From Aquilaria yunnanensis (lineage: Eukaryota; Streptophyta; Magnoliopsida; Malvales; Thymelaeaceae): a stretch of 64,000 nucleotides of DNA. The notes under the pieces were generated by a model, which worked only from the letters and a program-made list of their open reading frames with translations, had not been told where the DNA came from and ran no database searches. The stretch lies in assembly GCA_039654915.1 (NCBI GenBank), contig CM077598.1:77218041-77282040 (forward strand). Direction: 5' to 3'. A program made the translations under genes and the position numbers. Numbering within the stretch: the stretch's first letter is position 1; each line of letters opens with the position of its first letter. Shown one piece after another: positions 46,574 through 58,464 of this stretch.

Positions 46574-49500
46574 ATCTCCCACTTGCACTAAAAGCCAATC
46601 ATCCATGTATCTAATACTGATGGACCTAGAATGGCTATCATGCTTCTGCTGCGTAAGGGGCTTTGTCAGTGGATCAGCAATGTTGCTGTCTGTCGAAGTC
46701 CTGCATATCGTTACATCACCCCTCTCGATGATCTCCCTGATGAGATGATAGCGTCGAAGTATGTGTTTGGATCGCTGGTGAGATCGAGGTTCCTTAGCCT
46801 GTGCGATTGCTCCATTGTTGTCACAATAGAGCTCTATCGGGTCAACAATGCTTGGAACCACTCCAAGTTCAGTGATGAACTTCTTGATCCAAACTGCCTC
46901 CTTCGCAGCATCAAAGGCGGCAATGTACTCAGATTCTGTTGTAGAGTCAGCTACTGTCTCTTGCTTTGAACTCTTCCAGCTCACAGCACCACCACCAATA
47001 CAAAACACATAACCAGATTGCGATCTAAAATCATCCTTATCGGATTGGAAGCTTGCATCGGTGTAACCCCTTACAACGAGCTGATCTTCACCTCCAAAGA
47101 CCAAGAATGCATCCTTAGTCCTTCGTAAGTACTTAAGGATGTTCTTAACAGCTGTCCAGTGACTTTCATCGGGGTTCGATTGGTACCTACTCATCATGCT
47201 CAAAGCATATGAGACATCGGGACGAGTACATATCATGGCATACATGATAGATCCAATTGCTGAGGCATATGGAATCTTACTCATGCGCTCTCTCTCCTCG
47301 GTTGTACTCGGACACTGAGATCTAGAAAGAGTGATACCATGTGACATGGGCAAGAATCCTTTCTTGGAATCTTGCATGCTAAACCTCTTTAGCACTTTGT
47401 CAATATATGTACTTTGACTTAGGCCAAGAAGCTTTCTAGATCTATCTCTATAGATCCTGATGCCTAACACATAGGCTGCTTCACCCAAGTCCTTCATAGA
47501 GAAACATTTCCCTAGCCAAGTCTTCACAGACTGTAGCTCAGGAATGTCATTCCCGATGAGTAGTATGTCATCTACATACAACACCAAGAAGACAATAGTG
47601 CTCCCACTAACCTTCTTGTAGACACAAGGTTCATCTTCATTTTTGATAAAACCAAACTCTTTGATTGCATCATCAAAACAAAGATTCCAACTTCGAGAAG
47701 CTTGCTTCAGTCCATAAATGGACCTTTGCAATTTGCACACTTTATTGGCATTCCCAGGAGTGACAAAACCCTCAGGTTGTGTCATGTACACATCCTCAAG
47801 TAGCTTTCCATTTAGGAATGCAGTTTTGACATCCATTTGCCATATCTCATAATCATAGTGTGCAGCAATAGCAAACAAAATTCGGATGGATTTAAGCATA
47901 GCAACTGGTGAAAAAGTTTCATCATAGTCAATACCATGAATTTGCTTGAAACCTTTTGCGACCAATCGTCCCTTAAAGGTAATCACATTACCATCCATGT
48001 CAGTTTTCTTCTTGAAAACCCATTTGCACCCTATGGGTTTTACCCCTTCAGGTGGGTCAACCAAAGTCCATACTTGGTTTTCATACATGGATTCCATCTC
48101 GAATTTCATGGCCACTAGCCACTTCTCAGAGTCAGGCCCCGACATAGCTTGTTGGTAGGTTGTGGGCTCATCTTGATCCATGAGCATCACATCACCGGTG
48201 TGAGTCACGAGAAATCCATATCTCTCGGGCTCACGCCGAATCCTACCAGTCCTACGTGGGCTTTGTGCTACAGGAATAGACTCTTGAACCACAACATCTT
48301 GTGGTGTCTGTTCAGGTTCCATTTCAGGTTCGATGTCTCCTTGTTGTTCTTGAATTTCTTCAAGTTCTACTTTCCTCCCACTAGTTCCTTTAAAGATAAA
48401 CTCTTTCTCCAAAAAGACACTAGTTCGAGCAACAAACACTTTTTGCTCAGAGGGATTATAGAAATAGTAACCCTTTGTTTCTTTGGGATACCCAACAAAA
48501 AGACATTTTTGAGATTTGGGCCCTAGTTTGTTAGAGGATTGACGTTTTACATAAGCGTCACAGCCCCAAATCTTCATAAAAGACAAATTGGGACGCCTCC
48601 CACTCCATATCTCATATGGTGTCTTTTGAACCGATTTAGATGGAACTCGGTTTAGTGTAAAAGCGGCCGTCTTTAGAGCATGTCCCCAAAAGGAGTTTGG
48701 AAGGTCAGCTTGACTCATCATAGAGCGAACCATGTCTAACAGAGTTCGATTTCTCCTTTCAGAAACACCATTCCATTGGGGTGTACCTGGTGGAGTGAGT
48801 TGTGATACTATACCACACTCCTTCAGATAGTCAAGGAATTCTCGATCCAAGTACTCTCCACCTTGATCTGATCGAAGCACTTTGATACTCTTCCCGAGTT
48901 GATTCTCTACTTCATTCTTGAATTCTTTGAACTTTTCAAAGGATTCTGACTTGTGTCTCATAAGATACACATAGCCATATCTGCTGAAGTCATCAGTGAA
49001 AGTAATGAAGTATTAGAAACCTCCTCTAGCTTGTGTAGACATAGGGCCACATACATCACTATGTATGAGTCCTAGTAAGTCATTAGCACTTTCACTTTGC
49101 CCTATGAATGGGGCTTTGGTCATCTTGCCCAACAAACATGACTCACATGTCTCATATGATTCAAAATCAAATGAGTCCAAGAGTCCATCCTTATGGAGCT
49201 TGGATATGCGGGTCTCATTTATATGGCCCAAGCGACAATGCCAGAGATAGGTCGGGTTTGAATCATTTAATTTGACCTTCTTGGTATTCACATTATAGAT
49301 TGGATCTTCGAGGTCTAGAACATACAACCCATTACTAAGTTGAGCACTACCATAAAAGATTTCATTCAAATAAATAGAACAACATTTGTCCTTTATTATA
49401 AATGAAAAACCTTTCTTGTCCAAACAAGAAACAGAAATCAAATTTCTACTAATAGTAGGCACAAAGTACCAGTTGTCTAATTCTAAAACTAATCCACTAG

Positions 49501-50539
49501 GTAAAGTGAGAACATAAGTCCCTACGGCTAAGGCAGCAACCCTTGCTCCATTTCCAAAACGTAGGTCCACTTCACCTCGGGCCAATCTTCTACTTCTACT
49601 TAGATCCTGCACATTTGCACAAATGTGAGATCCACATCCAGTATCCAATACCCAAGATGAGGAAGTAGAAAAGTTAGCCTCTATAACAAGAATACCTGAA
49701 ATGGAAGTCTTACTTCCTATTTCCTTAGCAAGTTCTTCAAGATAGAGCTTGCAGTTGCGCTTCCAGTGTCCAGGTTGCTTACAATGGAAGCACTCCCCTT
49801 CCTTTGCCACACCACCCTTTGGTTTCAGTGCAGCTGAAGAAGAACTAGCATTGGACTTTCCATTAGCTTTATCCTTCTTCTTGTTGGCTTTTCCTTTTCC
49901 CTTGCCCTTTTGAACCATCAAAATGGGCTTAGCCTTCTTAAGGTTTTGCTCAGCAGTTCTCAACATGTTGAGCAATTCAGGGAGGGACTTGTCAAGGTCG
50001 TTCATGTTATAGTTCATGACGAACTGACTGTAGCTTTCAGGCAACGATTGCAAGACTACATCAATAGCCAACTCTTTCTGAAGAGCAAATCCCAAATTCT
50101 CAAGATTCTCAATGTACCCAATCATCTTGAGCACATGAGGACCCACGGGACTTCCCTCAGACATCTTGCACTGAAACAATGCCTTAGAGGTCTCAAACCT
50201 CTCATGCCTAGCTTGCTCTTGGAAAAGCATTTTGAGATGTTCGATCATATCGAACGCCCCCATGTTCTCATGTTGCTTCTGAAGCTCAGATTCCATGGTA
50301 ATAAGCATGAGGCATGCAACATCCAAAGCATCATCAGAATGCCTCTTGTGAGCATCCCTTTCAGCTCTTGGAGCAGTGGCAGCAGGCTCATTCGGAATGG
50401 GCTGCTCTAGGACATATGCCTTTCTCTCTTGTTTGAGGACTATCCTCAAGTTTCGGTACCATTTGAGAAAGTTGGTCCCATTCAGTTTTTCCTTCTCAAG
50501 GATCGATCGCAACGAAAGTGTCGATGTGTTTTGTGCCAT
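46568..50539 (-). pseudogene. gag-pol: N gag-pol polyprotein with one internal stop
   Basis: Single frame of 1323 codons before the final stop, broken only by TAA at 49013-49015. Gag: MAQNTSTLSLRSILEKEKLNG start, FLKWYRNLRI, QSLPESYSQFVMNYNM, zinc knuckle CFHCKQPGHWKRNC. Protease: WVLDTGCGSHICANVQDL. Pre-integrase: YLWHCRLGHINETRISKLHKDGLL, ESCLLGKMTKAPF. Integrase: HSDVCGPM, RSDQGGEYLDREF, NGVSERRNRTLLDMVRSMM. RT: CKWVFKKKTD, QMDVKTAFLNGKL, LYVDDILLIGND. RNase H: RGYTDASFQSD, DSTTESEYIAAFDAAKEAVWI. The stop sits in the integrase between GPMSTQARGGF and YFITFTDDFSRYGYVYLM. Catalytic residues elsewhere look intact. Confidence 0.96.
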
Positions 50540-51954
50540 GGTTATCTACAACAGTAAATATGCAGTGTAAGAGTCATGTATTTTAATTCATTTAATAAGG
50601 ACTTTTATTAAACGATACTCCCACTATTTTCCTCAAAATAATAACCCTCGATATTATTTCGGAACACCTCGGCGCTAAGGTATTCTAGTGGGCCAAGATC
50701 CATATTTGACCACAACCTGAGTCAGCTTTGCCTTTTCTCTCAAGTTACAGCTATTTAGGTAGGCAACTCCTTGCCAATTGCATCTTATGCAACTCTTGGA
50801 TAGTTGGGTGAACAACACTTGTCCAAGCTCATCTCATGAACTTAAGCCCAACTCTATGCCTCTAAGTCCCTAATCCTATTAGGGTGACTTAGTTAAGTCG
50901 AACCCAAAGTTAGCAGTTTGGATATCACTATTATCCCATCGCGCCTTACCAAGATGAACATAGGTGCTTTGCTTTGGCAAACCCACCTAATGTTGATCAA
51001 AGTCTTGACGAGTGCCAACATTTGGAAGGCATCACATTTAATGACTTAATATTTGTTTGAGGGATTTTATCTTTTGATCTCACCAATTTGTTATCTCTGG
51101 TTGTTTTATACATGCATCACATACAAATATAAAGCATGCATCTCATGCTTACAAGAAATAAACGTGACATAGTTATAGCCCAAACTATGCAATATTCTCA
51201 AGCCAATGAGAATATCATAAAAGCCTCAGAAAAGAAAAGAGTCTTCACAAGCTCCTTCTCTTCCTTTCTTGGCTGCCCTTTTGTTGTCACCTCCTTGGAC
51301 ATACCTCCTTGCGTGATCCTTGGACATACCACCTTGGATGAGCCCATAATGCACCATTACATCAATAATAGAAACCTCGAGTTACATTCGATGGGAGTAA
51401 GGTGAGAAGAGAATGTACAATGAGAGTGATAAGAAAAGGCACGACTTGCAGGCCGTATTTACAAGTACAACCAATCAAGGGCTATAACCATGCACCATGC
51501 TTCAAACACCAATCAGCATATCATGTCAAATCTCATTCACCAAAGATGCATGCCAATTTTCGCGTGTTGATTAACCAGGTTTTATTTATGTGGCGCTTCG
51601 CATACGGCGGTCCCGCTGGCCGGTCAGCGGGCGGTGGTTCGAGAAAGTAGGCACCCGAGACTCCTCCATTCGAGCTACCAAAAATACCTTACTTTTGGTG
51701 CCCGAACAGGCCGAATCCGAACAAACCTAGGGTTTTTCCAACTATTGCAAGAATCCTAATCCATATAGGTATCTCATACCTACCAATTTGGGGTTAATCT
51801 CATTAACCAATTTGTGTCGTTTCTTATATATCTCATATGTTCATTATGAATTCTGGTTTCATGCATCATGAATCAATCTAATTAATCATGGCCGAAAACC
51901 AATCGAACTCATAGCATCATGCGATTCAACACTCAATCCCGATTTAGGGTTTCA
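50540..51954 (-). other. N leader between primer site and gag
   Basis: About 1.4 kb of untranslated sequence. I see no domain in either direction; the short frames near 51136-51650 lack any recognised feature. The stretch GGCGGTCCCGCTGGCCGGTC at about 51604-51623 is more GC-rich than its surroundings. Confidence 0.8.
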
Positions 51955-51972
51955 CCAGTAGCTTTGATACCA
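51955..51972 (-). promoter_or_regulatory. primer-binding site of N
   Basis: Minus strand TGGTATCAAAGCTACTGG, one base inside the LTR. Starts as the initiator-Met site TGGTATCAGAGC with one mismatch in 12. Confidence 0.88.
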
Positions 51973-51973
51973 C

Positions 51974-53389
51974 TGTTGGGTTTCGGGAGCCAAACAGCGC
52001 AGCGGAATTTAACCGAAACCCTCCAGGATCCAAGTGAAACGGGGTAAACCGGGTGTTCAAAAATTTCATACCTAATTTTCAGTTGAGATCTCTCACTCAA
52101 CTGTAGAGTCGAATCACAAAACCTGAATAGTTGACGTGTTCAGGCTCTCTATGGTATCCACACGAGCCTCTCGGGATCACCACGCTTCCACCACGTCCCG
52201 ACAGATGCGTTTCTCTTGCGCTCGCAATGCTAGCTTGCGTCCTCCAAGGAATTACAAGAGAAGAGTGCGGCTGTCCTTTTGCGAGGCTAGGGCAAGGATA
52301 CCTGCGAATTTCTCACTTAAAAGTTGTATTTATAGTGAGACTCAACTTCCAGGCCTAATGGGTTTCAAAGCCCTATTCCAATTAGGATTTAATTTCGGGC
52401 TTAATAATGGCTCAACTCCTTGGCCCATTATTAATACGAAATTAAAGTGAAACCATAACCCAAATAATTAGCCCATGCACTCTAATGATCCAAATAGCTC
52501 TATGTGTGCGACCCAATAGGCTCTTGCCATGTTGGCAATGATCATAAATTACATTTATGATCAGAAGCAATGAGCGATGTCTAGCAACACATCATTGCTA
52601 CCCAAGTGACAAGATTGTCGGGGAATCGACTAAACCTTTATGATCATCACCGATATATGCCATTGTCCCTTTGTCCAAGATATCAAGACTAAGCACAAGA
52701 CATGGAATATGTCACTCTCGTATAGCCCAATCTTTGGTTTCTTGATTACCGAGTAGACCAACTTAAACTGACGACATTGATATCATATATCAACTCATCC
52801 GAGCATGGCCATGCATTTTCTAAGTCTCACTCTATCAAGGGGCCCAAAGATATCACTCCCGTTACATAGGAGGGACAAATCCCATCTTGATCATACAAAT
52901 CCCTCCGCATGATATGTGACATACCCAATGACCTCCTTCAAGTTCACTCAGTTACGAGCAACAAAGGAAAGTATCAAAGTATGTGACTCACATGTAGGGA
53001 ACCTTGCTGATCTTAGGTCGAAGGACTACATATACCATGATCACTATGAGAATCACTTATGACACTCATATAACGATCCATGAAGTGTTCTCACGGTGGG
53101 TCGGTCCAGTACACAAGTTCTCCAACTTGTACCCATATGTACACTACATATCTCATATTAGTCTCCACATATGCTAGTCATTATGTATTATTGCAACCCG
53201 CGCCACAATAATACTAGACTAGGGACGTTTAAGAATATCATTATTCTATGGTTACAATTATGTTTATTACGTTACGCAGAAACAAAACAACAAACAAAAT
53301 TGCTGTATTAATGCCTCAATAAAATATCATGACTCAATGTGCAAAAATACAATCATCTCATGATTGGCTTTTTGGGCACAATACTAACA
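51974..53389 (-). repeat. 5' LTR of N (1416 bp)
   Basis: Same length and ends as 45158-46573. Frames of about 100 codons near 52136-52450 recur in all copies of this LTR but lack domains and are not counted as genes. Confidence 0.97.
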
Positions 53390-53394
53390 CCTAT

Positions 53395-54547
53395 CATTCA
53401 CACTTAGGTAGCTTTGAACCACATCACATACATAGCCAAAATATTATTGAAATGTTCTCATACTTGCCTCATTTTACATACACTACATGTAAATGCATAC
53501 ATGTACTACATAATCATCTTAAACTAGCTAAATATGCACCCCAAGTTATAGGAGTGCCTGAGACACAATGGACTCTAGAAACAGGATGTTGGACAGCTAC
53601 TGCATACCACAATAAACACCATCATTAAAAATACCAAATGTACTCCTAAAATCACCAAACTTTCAAGATCACAACTAGACACATGGAAGTTTAAAAATTC
53701 AGAGCAAAACTCAAACCATAAAGGTTAGCCTGAAGGTGATCTTTCAGCTAGACCTAAAAGGACAGAATTGAGGGGAGTATGTTTCATTGAGAAACGTAGT
53801 AAGGGTAGCACTTGGATTCAGTAGGCAATGTAACCATCATCAAAACCTACATTCAAAGACACAAAAAAACCAAACCATAATGCATATATACAAGATATAA
53901 CAACCAAATGTAGCAACCATTCACAACCAACAAACACATGAAATGCAGCAGCAACATAAACCATAGGTTAGTCCATAAAACATGCAATAAAATTAAGGAA
54001 ATCACTATGGAAGCCCTCTTCAAGCTAATTCTTGGTCTTAGGAGGATTTTAAAACTAGTTAGTACTAACTTTGGGCTTTAGGAACCCTTTAATTCACTGC
54101 CATCACTCTGCATTTCACACTAGCTCACAAAACCTTCAATAAGTCCACTCCCCTCACTAAGCTTGGTTCATCAAGCTAATGGCTCTCTTCCAAGGATAGC
54201 CACAGCTCCATGTATGTCTGAAAATATAGTAAACATTCCATGGGAACAAGAGAACTACTTGCCTTCGTGGGTATGCTGAAATTGGAACTTGATCCTAGGT
54301 TCTCTCAAGTCTTAGCACCACATAGCTTCTAATTGTGCTTCCTTGACTTCAATTGCAAGTAGTTTTGAGTTTGAAGGTATGGTGGCTACGGAGGAAGGGC
54401 GGCTGTGTTCTTGCACTGAAAGAGGCCAAAAATGGGAGAAAGATAAGTGAGTTGGCCACTTAAATAGGCTTAAATGACCTTAAGGGTACAAAACACACTT
54501 AACAAGCTTAACCTTGCTTTACGTCATTTTCCTTCTCACTAATTACG
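53395..54547 (-). repeat. L 5' LTR, distal part
   Basis: Continues the LTR of L after copia N. On minus it includes a TATTTAAG motif at about 54460-54467 and pyrimidine-rich leader sequence. No gene found. Ends at insert D; TTACG at 54543-54547 would be the target duplicate. Confidence 0.75.
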
Positions 54548-55274
54548 TGATAGCTGAAGGTCTATGGCCTTCAAAATCTCCTAATCAGCTGTCATGAAAC
54601 CACCATCAGTAAGAACTTAGCCCTGACCTTGGGGCACACTCAAACAACATCCTCGGAAAGGTAACATGACCAACCCCAGAAAAAGGAGTCTTCCACCACC
54701 CTCAGATTTATGAAGATATTGAACTCGGAAAAGTAGATCCTACATCCTTTGCTAGCAAAAAGTCTCCTGAAGGTGACCTACTTCACCAAAGGGCCTTCCC
54801 TAATAGCCCTCAGGGAAAATCTCCACCAAAGGGGTCTCATACCCCAAAGGGGTCTTATGGAGATATGACAAATATGGTAAAGGAGCCTCTAACAGAGGAC
54901 CTTGAACATGCCCCTACCCTCTGGCTAGAATGGCCTACGGCTAGCTCAAGATGCCTACCTTTGAAGGTACAAATTGGAGCTGACCAAACACGTGTTATGA
55001 TCTAGACCAACTATGTCAAACGGTCTCCTCCCTCAACCCTCCAACAGATACTTAGGAGGGACCTTGGTAAGAAAGAGATACTTTTCTTCATTCTCTGCTC
55101 TCTGCTTGTTGCTTCTACTCACACAAATACTGACTTTGGCATTAAAGGCTCCTCCCCCTGAAACACACTCTGGGGAGCTCCTAACCCTCGTTCTTCTGTG
55201 TTTCAGACATCTTCACAATGGAAGTCTGTTCTTCAGGCCAATATGTCATAAAACGAGGATGCCGTGGAGCATCA
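54548..55274 (+). repeat. 5' LTR of D (727 bp)
   Basis: Starts TGATAGCTGAAGGTCTATGG, ends GATGCCGTGGAGCATCA. Contains ACACGTGTTATGATC (G-box). Primer site TGGTGCCACCTATGGGAAC at 55277-55295, two bases after the LTR. Confidence 0.9.
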
Positions 55275-56746
55275 TTTGGTGCCACCTATGGGAACTCATT
55301 CTTACGTCACCATTGTGGAACCCCATCATTCTAAGGGCAAAGGACTTCCAAAGTCATAGTCTACGCCAGAAGGTTAAGCAGAGATTGAACAACCTGCAGT
55401 TGAGACTTCATTGCCTAACGACGAATGTCCTCTAACGCTCATGATGAGCTTTTTTTGAGATTTTTTAGCACTCTCTTGTGGCTGAAATGACTCAATAGCT
55501 CAAACAAAGGTGGTCACCACCACCTACCAATGAAAGATCACTTTCTCCTAACACCCAGCAAGAGAGAAGCCCAAGGTTACCTCACCATGGCTCTAGAAGC
55601 GGGGGTTCTTATAATGAGTCATGAATAGAGAATGTACCATCCAGAGGACGTCAGGCTAGAGAAACAGTGTCAAAGGAGCCCAGGACTTCCTACCGGTTGA
55701 GTCCATCCCCTTACGGGAAGTCTCAATCCCCCTGCTGATGAAGTTACTCTCCAAAAAGAAGACGTTGCTATCCGTTGCTGGCAACTACTAGGCAACAAGG
55801 AGAAGACAGTACTATCACACTTGGAGAATATCCTAGAGAGGCTGGAGAAGTTGGAAAATAGATTTCTCGAAAACCTATCTGGTCAAGGTTGTTGTGGAGA
55901 CCTTCATCGGAGAAGAGCTGCCCTTCATCTGTGCAGTAGTAGAAGCACCTATGCCAAGTGACTTCCGAGTGCCATGCCTAGAAACATATGATGGGCGCGG
56001 CGACGCCCAAGCTCATCTGATGAAATATAGGCGCAGCATGGTGTTGCATGGCACTGATGATGCCACCCTCTGCAAGTGCTTCGAAGTCACCCTTTCAGGG
56101 CCGGCAACTACGTGGTATAACTCCCCGGCTCTGCGAACCATAATGGGCTTCCAAGAGTTATCCACCACATTCACCTAGCAATTCATCAGAAGTAGACCAA
56201 CAACAAAGATGCCCGTCCAAATGTTTGACAAAGCCCAAAAGAATGGGGAGACCAATAAGGACTATGACGAGAGGTTCAACTAAGAAGCCTTGAGTGTGCC
56301 TGACTTTTGCCTTGAAATCCACATCCTTGCCATGATCAGGGGACTTAGGAGAGATTCACAAATCTTTTATGAGTTCTCCAAAGTTCCCCCTGACACCCTC
56401 GGAGAATTCTACCAAAGGGTAGAACAGCACCTAACGGTTGAAGAATTGAGGATGGGAGGGCCGAAGTTTGATCACAATTATTCCAAGGGTCAGAGTCACC
56501 AACCTCGATACATAACTGACGGCAGGGGTAGACCTCAAAAACAAAGGGGGAAGAAACCAATGTCGTTCACTCCTTTGAATACCATAGGGATGAACATATT
56601 GATGGCCTTGGAGAGACAAGGAACTTCAATTTAGAGACCGAAGGCCATACCCTCAGACAATAAAAAGAACATGAAAAAGTTCTGCCAGTTACAACGAGAC
56701 CACGGGCACAACACCGAGGACTACTTCCAGCTGAGAAAATACATTG
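55243..56746 (+). pseudogene. gag: D gag
   Basis: ATG 55243 lies 32 nt inside the LTR, but codon 3 is a stop (ATGTCATAA). The frame otherwise reads NEDAVEHHLVPPMGTHS and on. Gag core at 55894-56178 (AHLMKYRRSMVLHGTDDATLCKCFEVTLSGPATTWYNS) and 56290-56634 (RDSQIFYEFSK, EELRMGGPKFDH, TPLNTIGMNIL). Stops at 56176, 56281 and 56632. The zinc-knuckle-like end reads FCQLQRDHGHNTEDYFQL, so one His and one Cys are lost. E is inserted directly after LRKYI. Confidence 0.9.
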
Positions 56747-57614
56747 TGATGGCCTAAGGCCTCATCGTTGTGAGTCATGATGACTGTTGAGGAGACTTCT
56801 AGGAGGAAGAACGCCTGGAAGGTGGATCGCCCCAAGGAGAGTACCTGAAAAGCTGGTAAACAGGGTTAGGAGGCCCCCGGAGTGTTTTTCCGGGGGGGGA
56901 GCCTCCGACGCCCAAGTCAGTGGTGGCCGGAAGAAGGAGAAAGTCACTAGCTCAAAGAGAAAGGCAGAAAAGTCTCGCCTCGTATTTTCTCAGGGTGTGG
57001 GAGCTGTATATCCGGCCTGCCAACCTCCTGTCAAGTATTTATTTCCTGTATATATAGGAATACCTAGCCCGTTCAGATCATGACACGTGTGCGGTCGGAT
57101 GCTCCTGAACGTCTGGGCGTAGGGGACAGATAGTTGGTAACTAGATGGCCTCGAGCCTTGTGCTGAGACGGGCCATGATATGATTCTGATGGCGTCTGCG
57201 CGTCAGAGCGACTTTTTACGTCTGTGGTGGGACGTGTCAGAGGCTTCCTTAAATGCTTCCTTAAATGCGCCTGCCGTACTCCCGAGGTCCCTGGGCGAGG
57301 TCGTCCTCTAGTTCGGACAGGGCCTCTTCGGGAAGCCTACCCTCAGTTCGGGGGTTCCCAGTTCCAGGGGGTTCCGCCTTCGGGGATATCATATTCGGGC
57401 AGCAATGTCTGGTGCCACTTTTCCGAAGGCGCGCTGTTCACAACCTTGGGGGGCGAATGGAGTCCTCAAGTTTTACTGGCGTGCCGAGGCTCGGAGCTCT
57501 CAGGCTATCTCCCCGAGGTGCATGATTCCACCTATTCCCGGGAAGCGCCAGTTCTTCTGGCCATTGTTGTGGCAGGGTATTCGGCCAGATTGAGGCGATA
57601 GCCTTTGGCTATCA
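56747..57614 (-). repeat. 3' LTR of E (868 bp)
   Basis: TGATGGCCTAAGG...GGCTATCA. Minus-strand TATA near 57050 (TATATATAGG on plus), GACACGTGTGCGGTC nearby. The last 32 nt on minus begin with ATG (56778, MTHNDEALGHH). Polypurine tract AGAGGGGGGCATG at 57615-57627 (minus). Confidence 0.93.
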
Positions 57615-57629
57615 CATGCCCCCCTCTGG

Positions 57630-58464
57630 AAACCCGAAGTGAAGACTTCGGTTTGCATCTCTTTCCGAGGTTGCCGTTGGGAGTCTCGTTGGGAAGCATA
57701 ACCTGTTCCGAGGTCGCACCTTTTGCCCGAGGGTCTGGGCTGTTCGGCCTTGGCCTATTCTTTGGTGTCTCCGAGGCAAAGCCTGTACCGAAGATACACC
57801 TCTTGCCCAAAAGTCATGGGCTGTTCAGCCATAGCCTGTCTCTTGGTGTCCTCGAGGTGGCCTGCTTTTTATTTCTGCAGGTCTGATGGCCAAGCGTGTC
57901 AGACTGAGCGGCGCGTCTCCATTTCTCAGTGATGTCAAACGACGTGTCCCAATCAGGAGGCGTGTCCCGGTTTTCCAGGCACGTTTGGGGAGGCACGTCC
58001 CCCATTTCTGCGCAGCGGTTGACACGTGGCTTCTTGCCATTGGAGGAGAGGCGCGTCATTTACAGAGGGCGCGCCTTTTCGGGTGCAGCGGGCAGTTACG
58101 GCGACGGTTCGCCTCCAATGGGTACTTATGATGTTCTTTCGGTTACCCACCTTTGGCTTATAAATAGCCCATTCCATCATAAGTCCCACTTACTGTTTTT
58201 CTGCTCTTTTTCTGCTCTCTCTCTGCTTTGCCCTCTGTTCTTGCGTTTTATCTTGCTTTCTGTGGCGGAGCTTCTTTAATCAGAGCTTTTCCTACCAACT
58301 TTCACGACGGCGTCCTCAGGCAAATCTTTTGGTGGGTTTTGATTTTCAGAGTACTCTGATTCCTCTATTTTTCTGAGTTTTTCTGGAAAACTGTTATTTT
58401 TTCCAAACTCGTCTTCTGAGTTTTTTCTGGAAACTATTTTCTTTTCCATCTCAAACTCTTTTTC
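57630..58464 (+). promoter_or_regulatory. antisense promoter region of E
   Basis: G-box core CACGTG at 58023-58028, TATA box TATAAATA at 58159-58166, 136 bp apart as in B. The place of the first-exon ATG of A and G reads ACG (58307), so translation probably starts at 58465. GGTTACCCACCTTTGGC precedes the TATA box and GCCCATTCCATCATAAG follows it. Confidence 0.7.

Larger units (their letters stand above)
45158..53389 (-). mobile_element. N: complete Ty1/copia element
   Basis: 8,232 bp, two LTRs of exactly 1416 bp, perfect target duplication CCTAT (45153-45157, 53390-53394). From right to left: LTR, initiator-Met-like primer site, 1.4-kb leader, one gag-pol frame, polypurine tract, LTR. The domain order (protease, integrase, RT, RNase H) is that of copia. 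The first 400 bp of the two LTRs differ at about 14 sites, so the insertion is not very recent. Two solo LTRs of this family occur at 8705 and 25580. Confidence 0.97.
41573..54547 (-). mobile_element. L: truncated chromovirus (Tekay-like) element
   Basis: Minus-sense Ty3/gypsy element of a different lineage from the Tat copies. Visible: RT N-terminal half (cut at 41572), protease, gag, primer site near 44335-44352, and a long LTR 44353-45157 plus 53395-54547, split by copia N. Integrase, RNase H and the 3' LTR are lost at the left joint. The far end of the LTR is interrupted by D at 54548 and may continue outside the window. Confidence 0.82.
54548..56746 (+). mobile_element. D: plus-sense Tat element, 5' part
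   Basis: 5' LTR 54548-55274, primer site and gag up to insert E at 56747. The remainder should lie beyond E, outside the window. Strongly diverged from G and A: the LTR is shorter (727 bp) and the TATA run seen in G is lost (CCAACAGATACTTAGG at this position). Confidence 0.87.

Noticed and set aside
52136..52450. 104-codon frame recurring in three copia LTRs (25737, 45320, 52136)
   Set aside because: It lies wholly inside the LTR and no domain is recognised. Recurrence is explained by LTR homology, and the frame differs in the copy at 8705.
53395..54547. Possible host gene between copia N and Tat D
   Set aside because: No long frame or splice pattern. The sequence is collinear with the LTR of L after removal of N.
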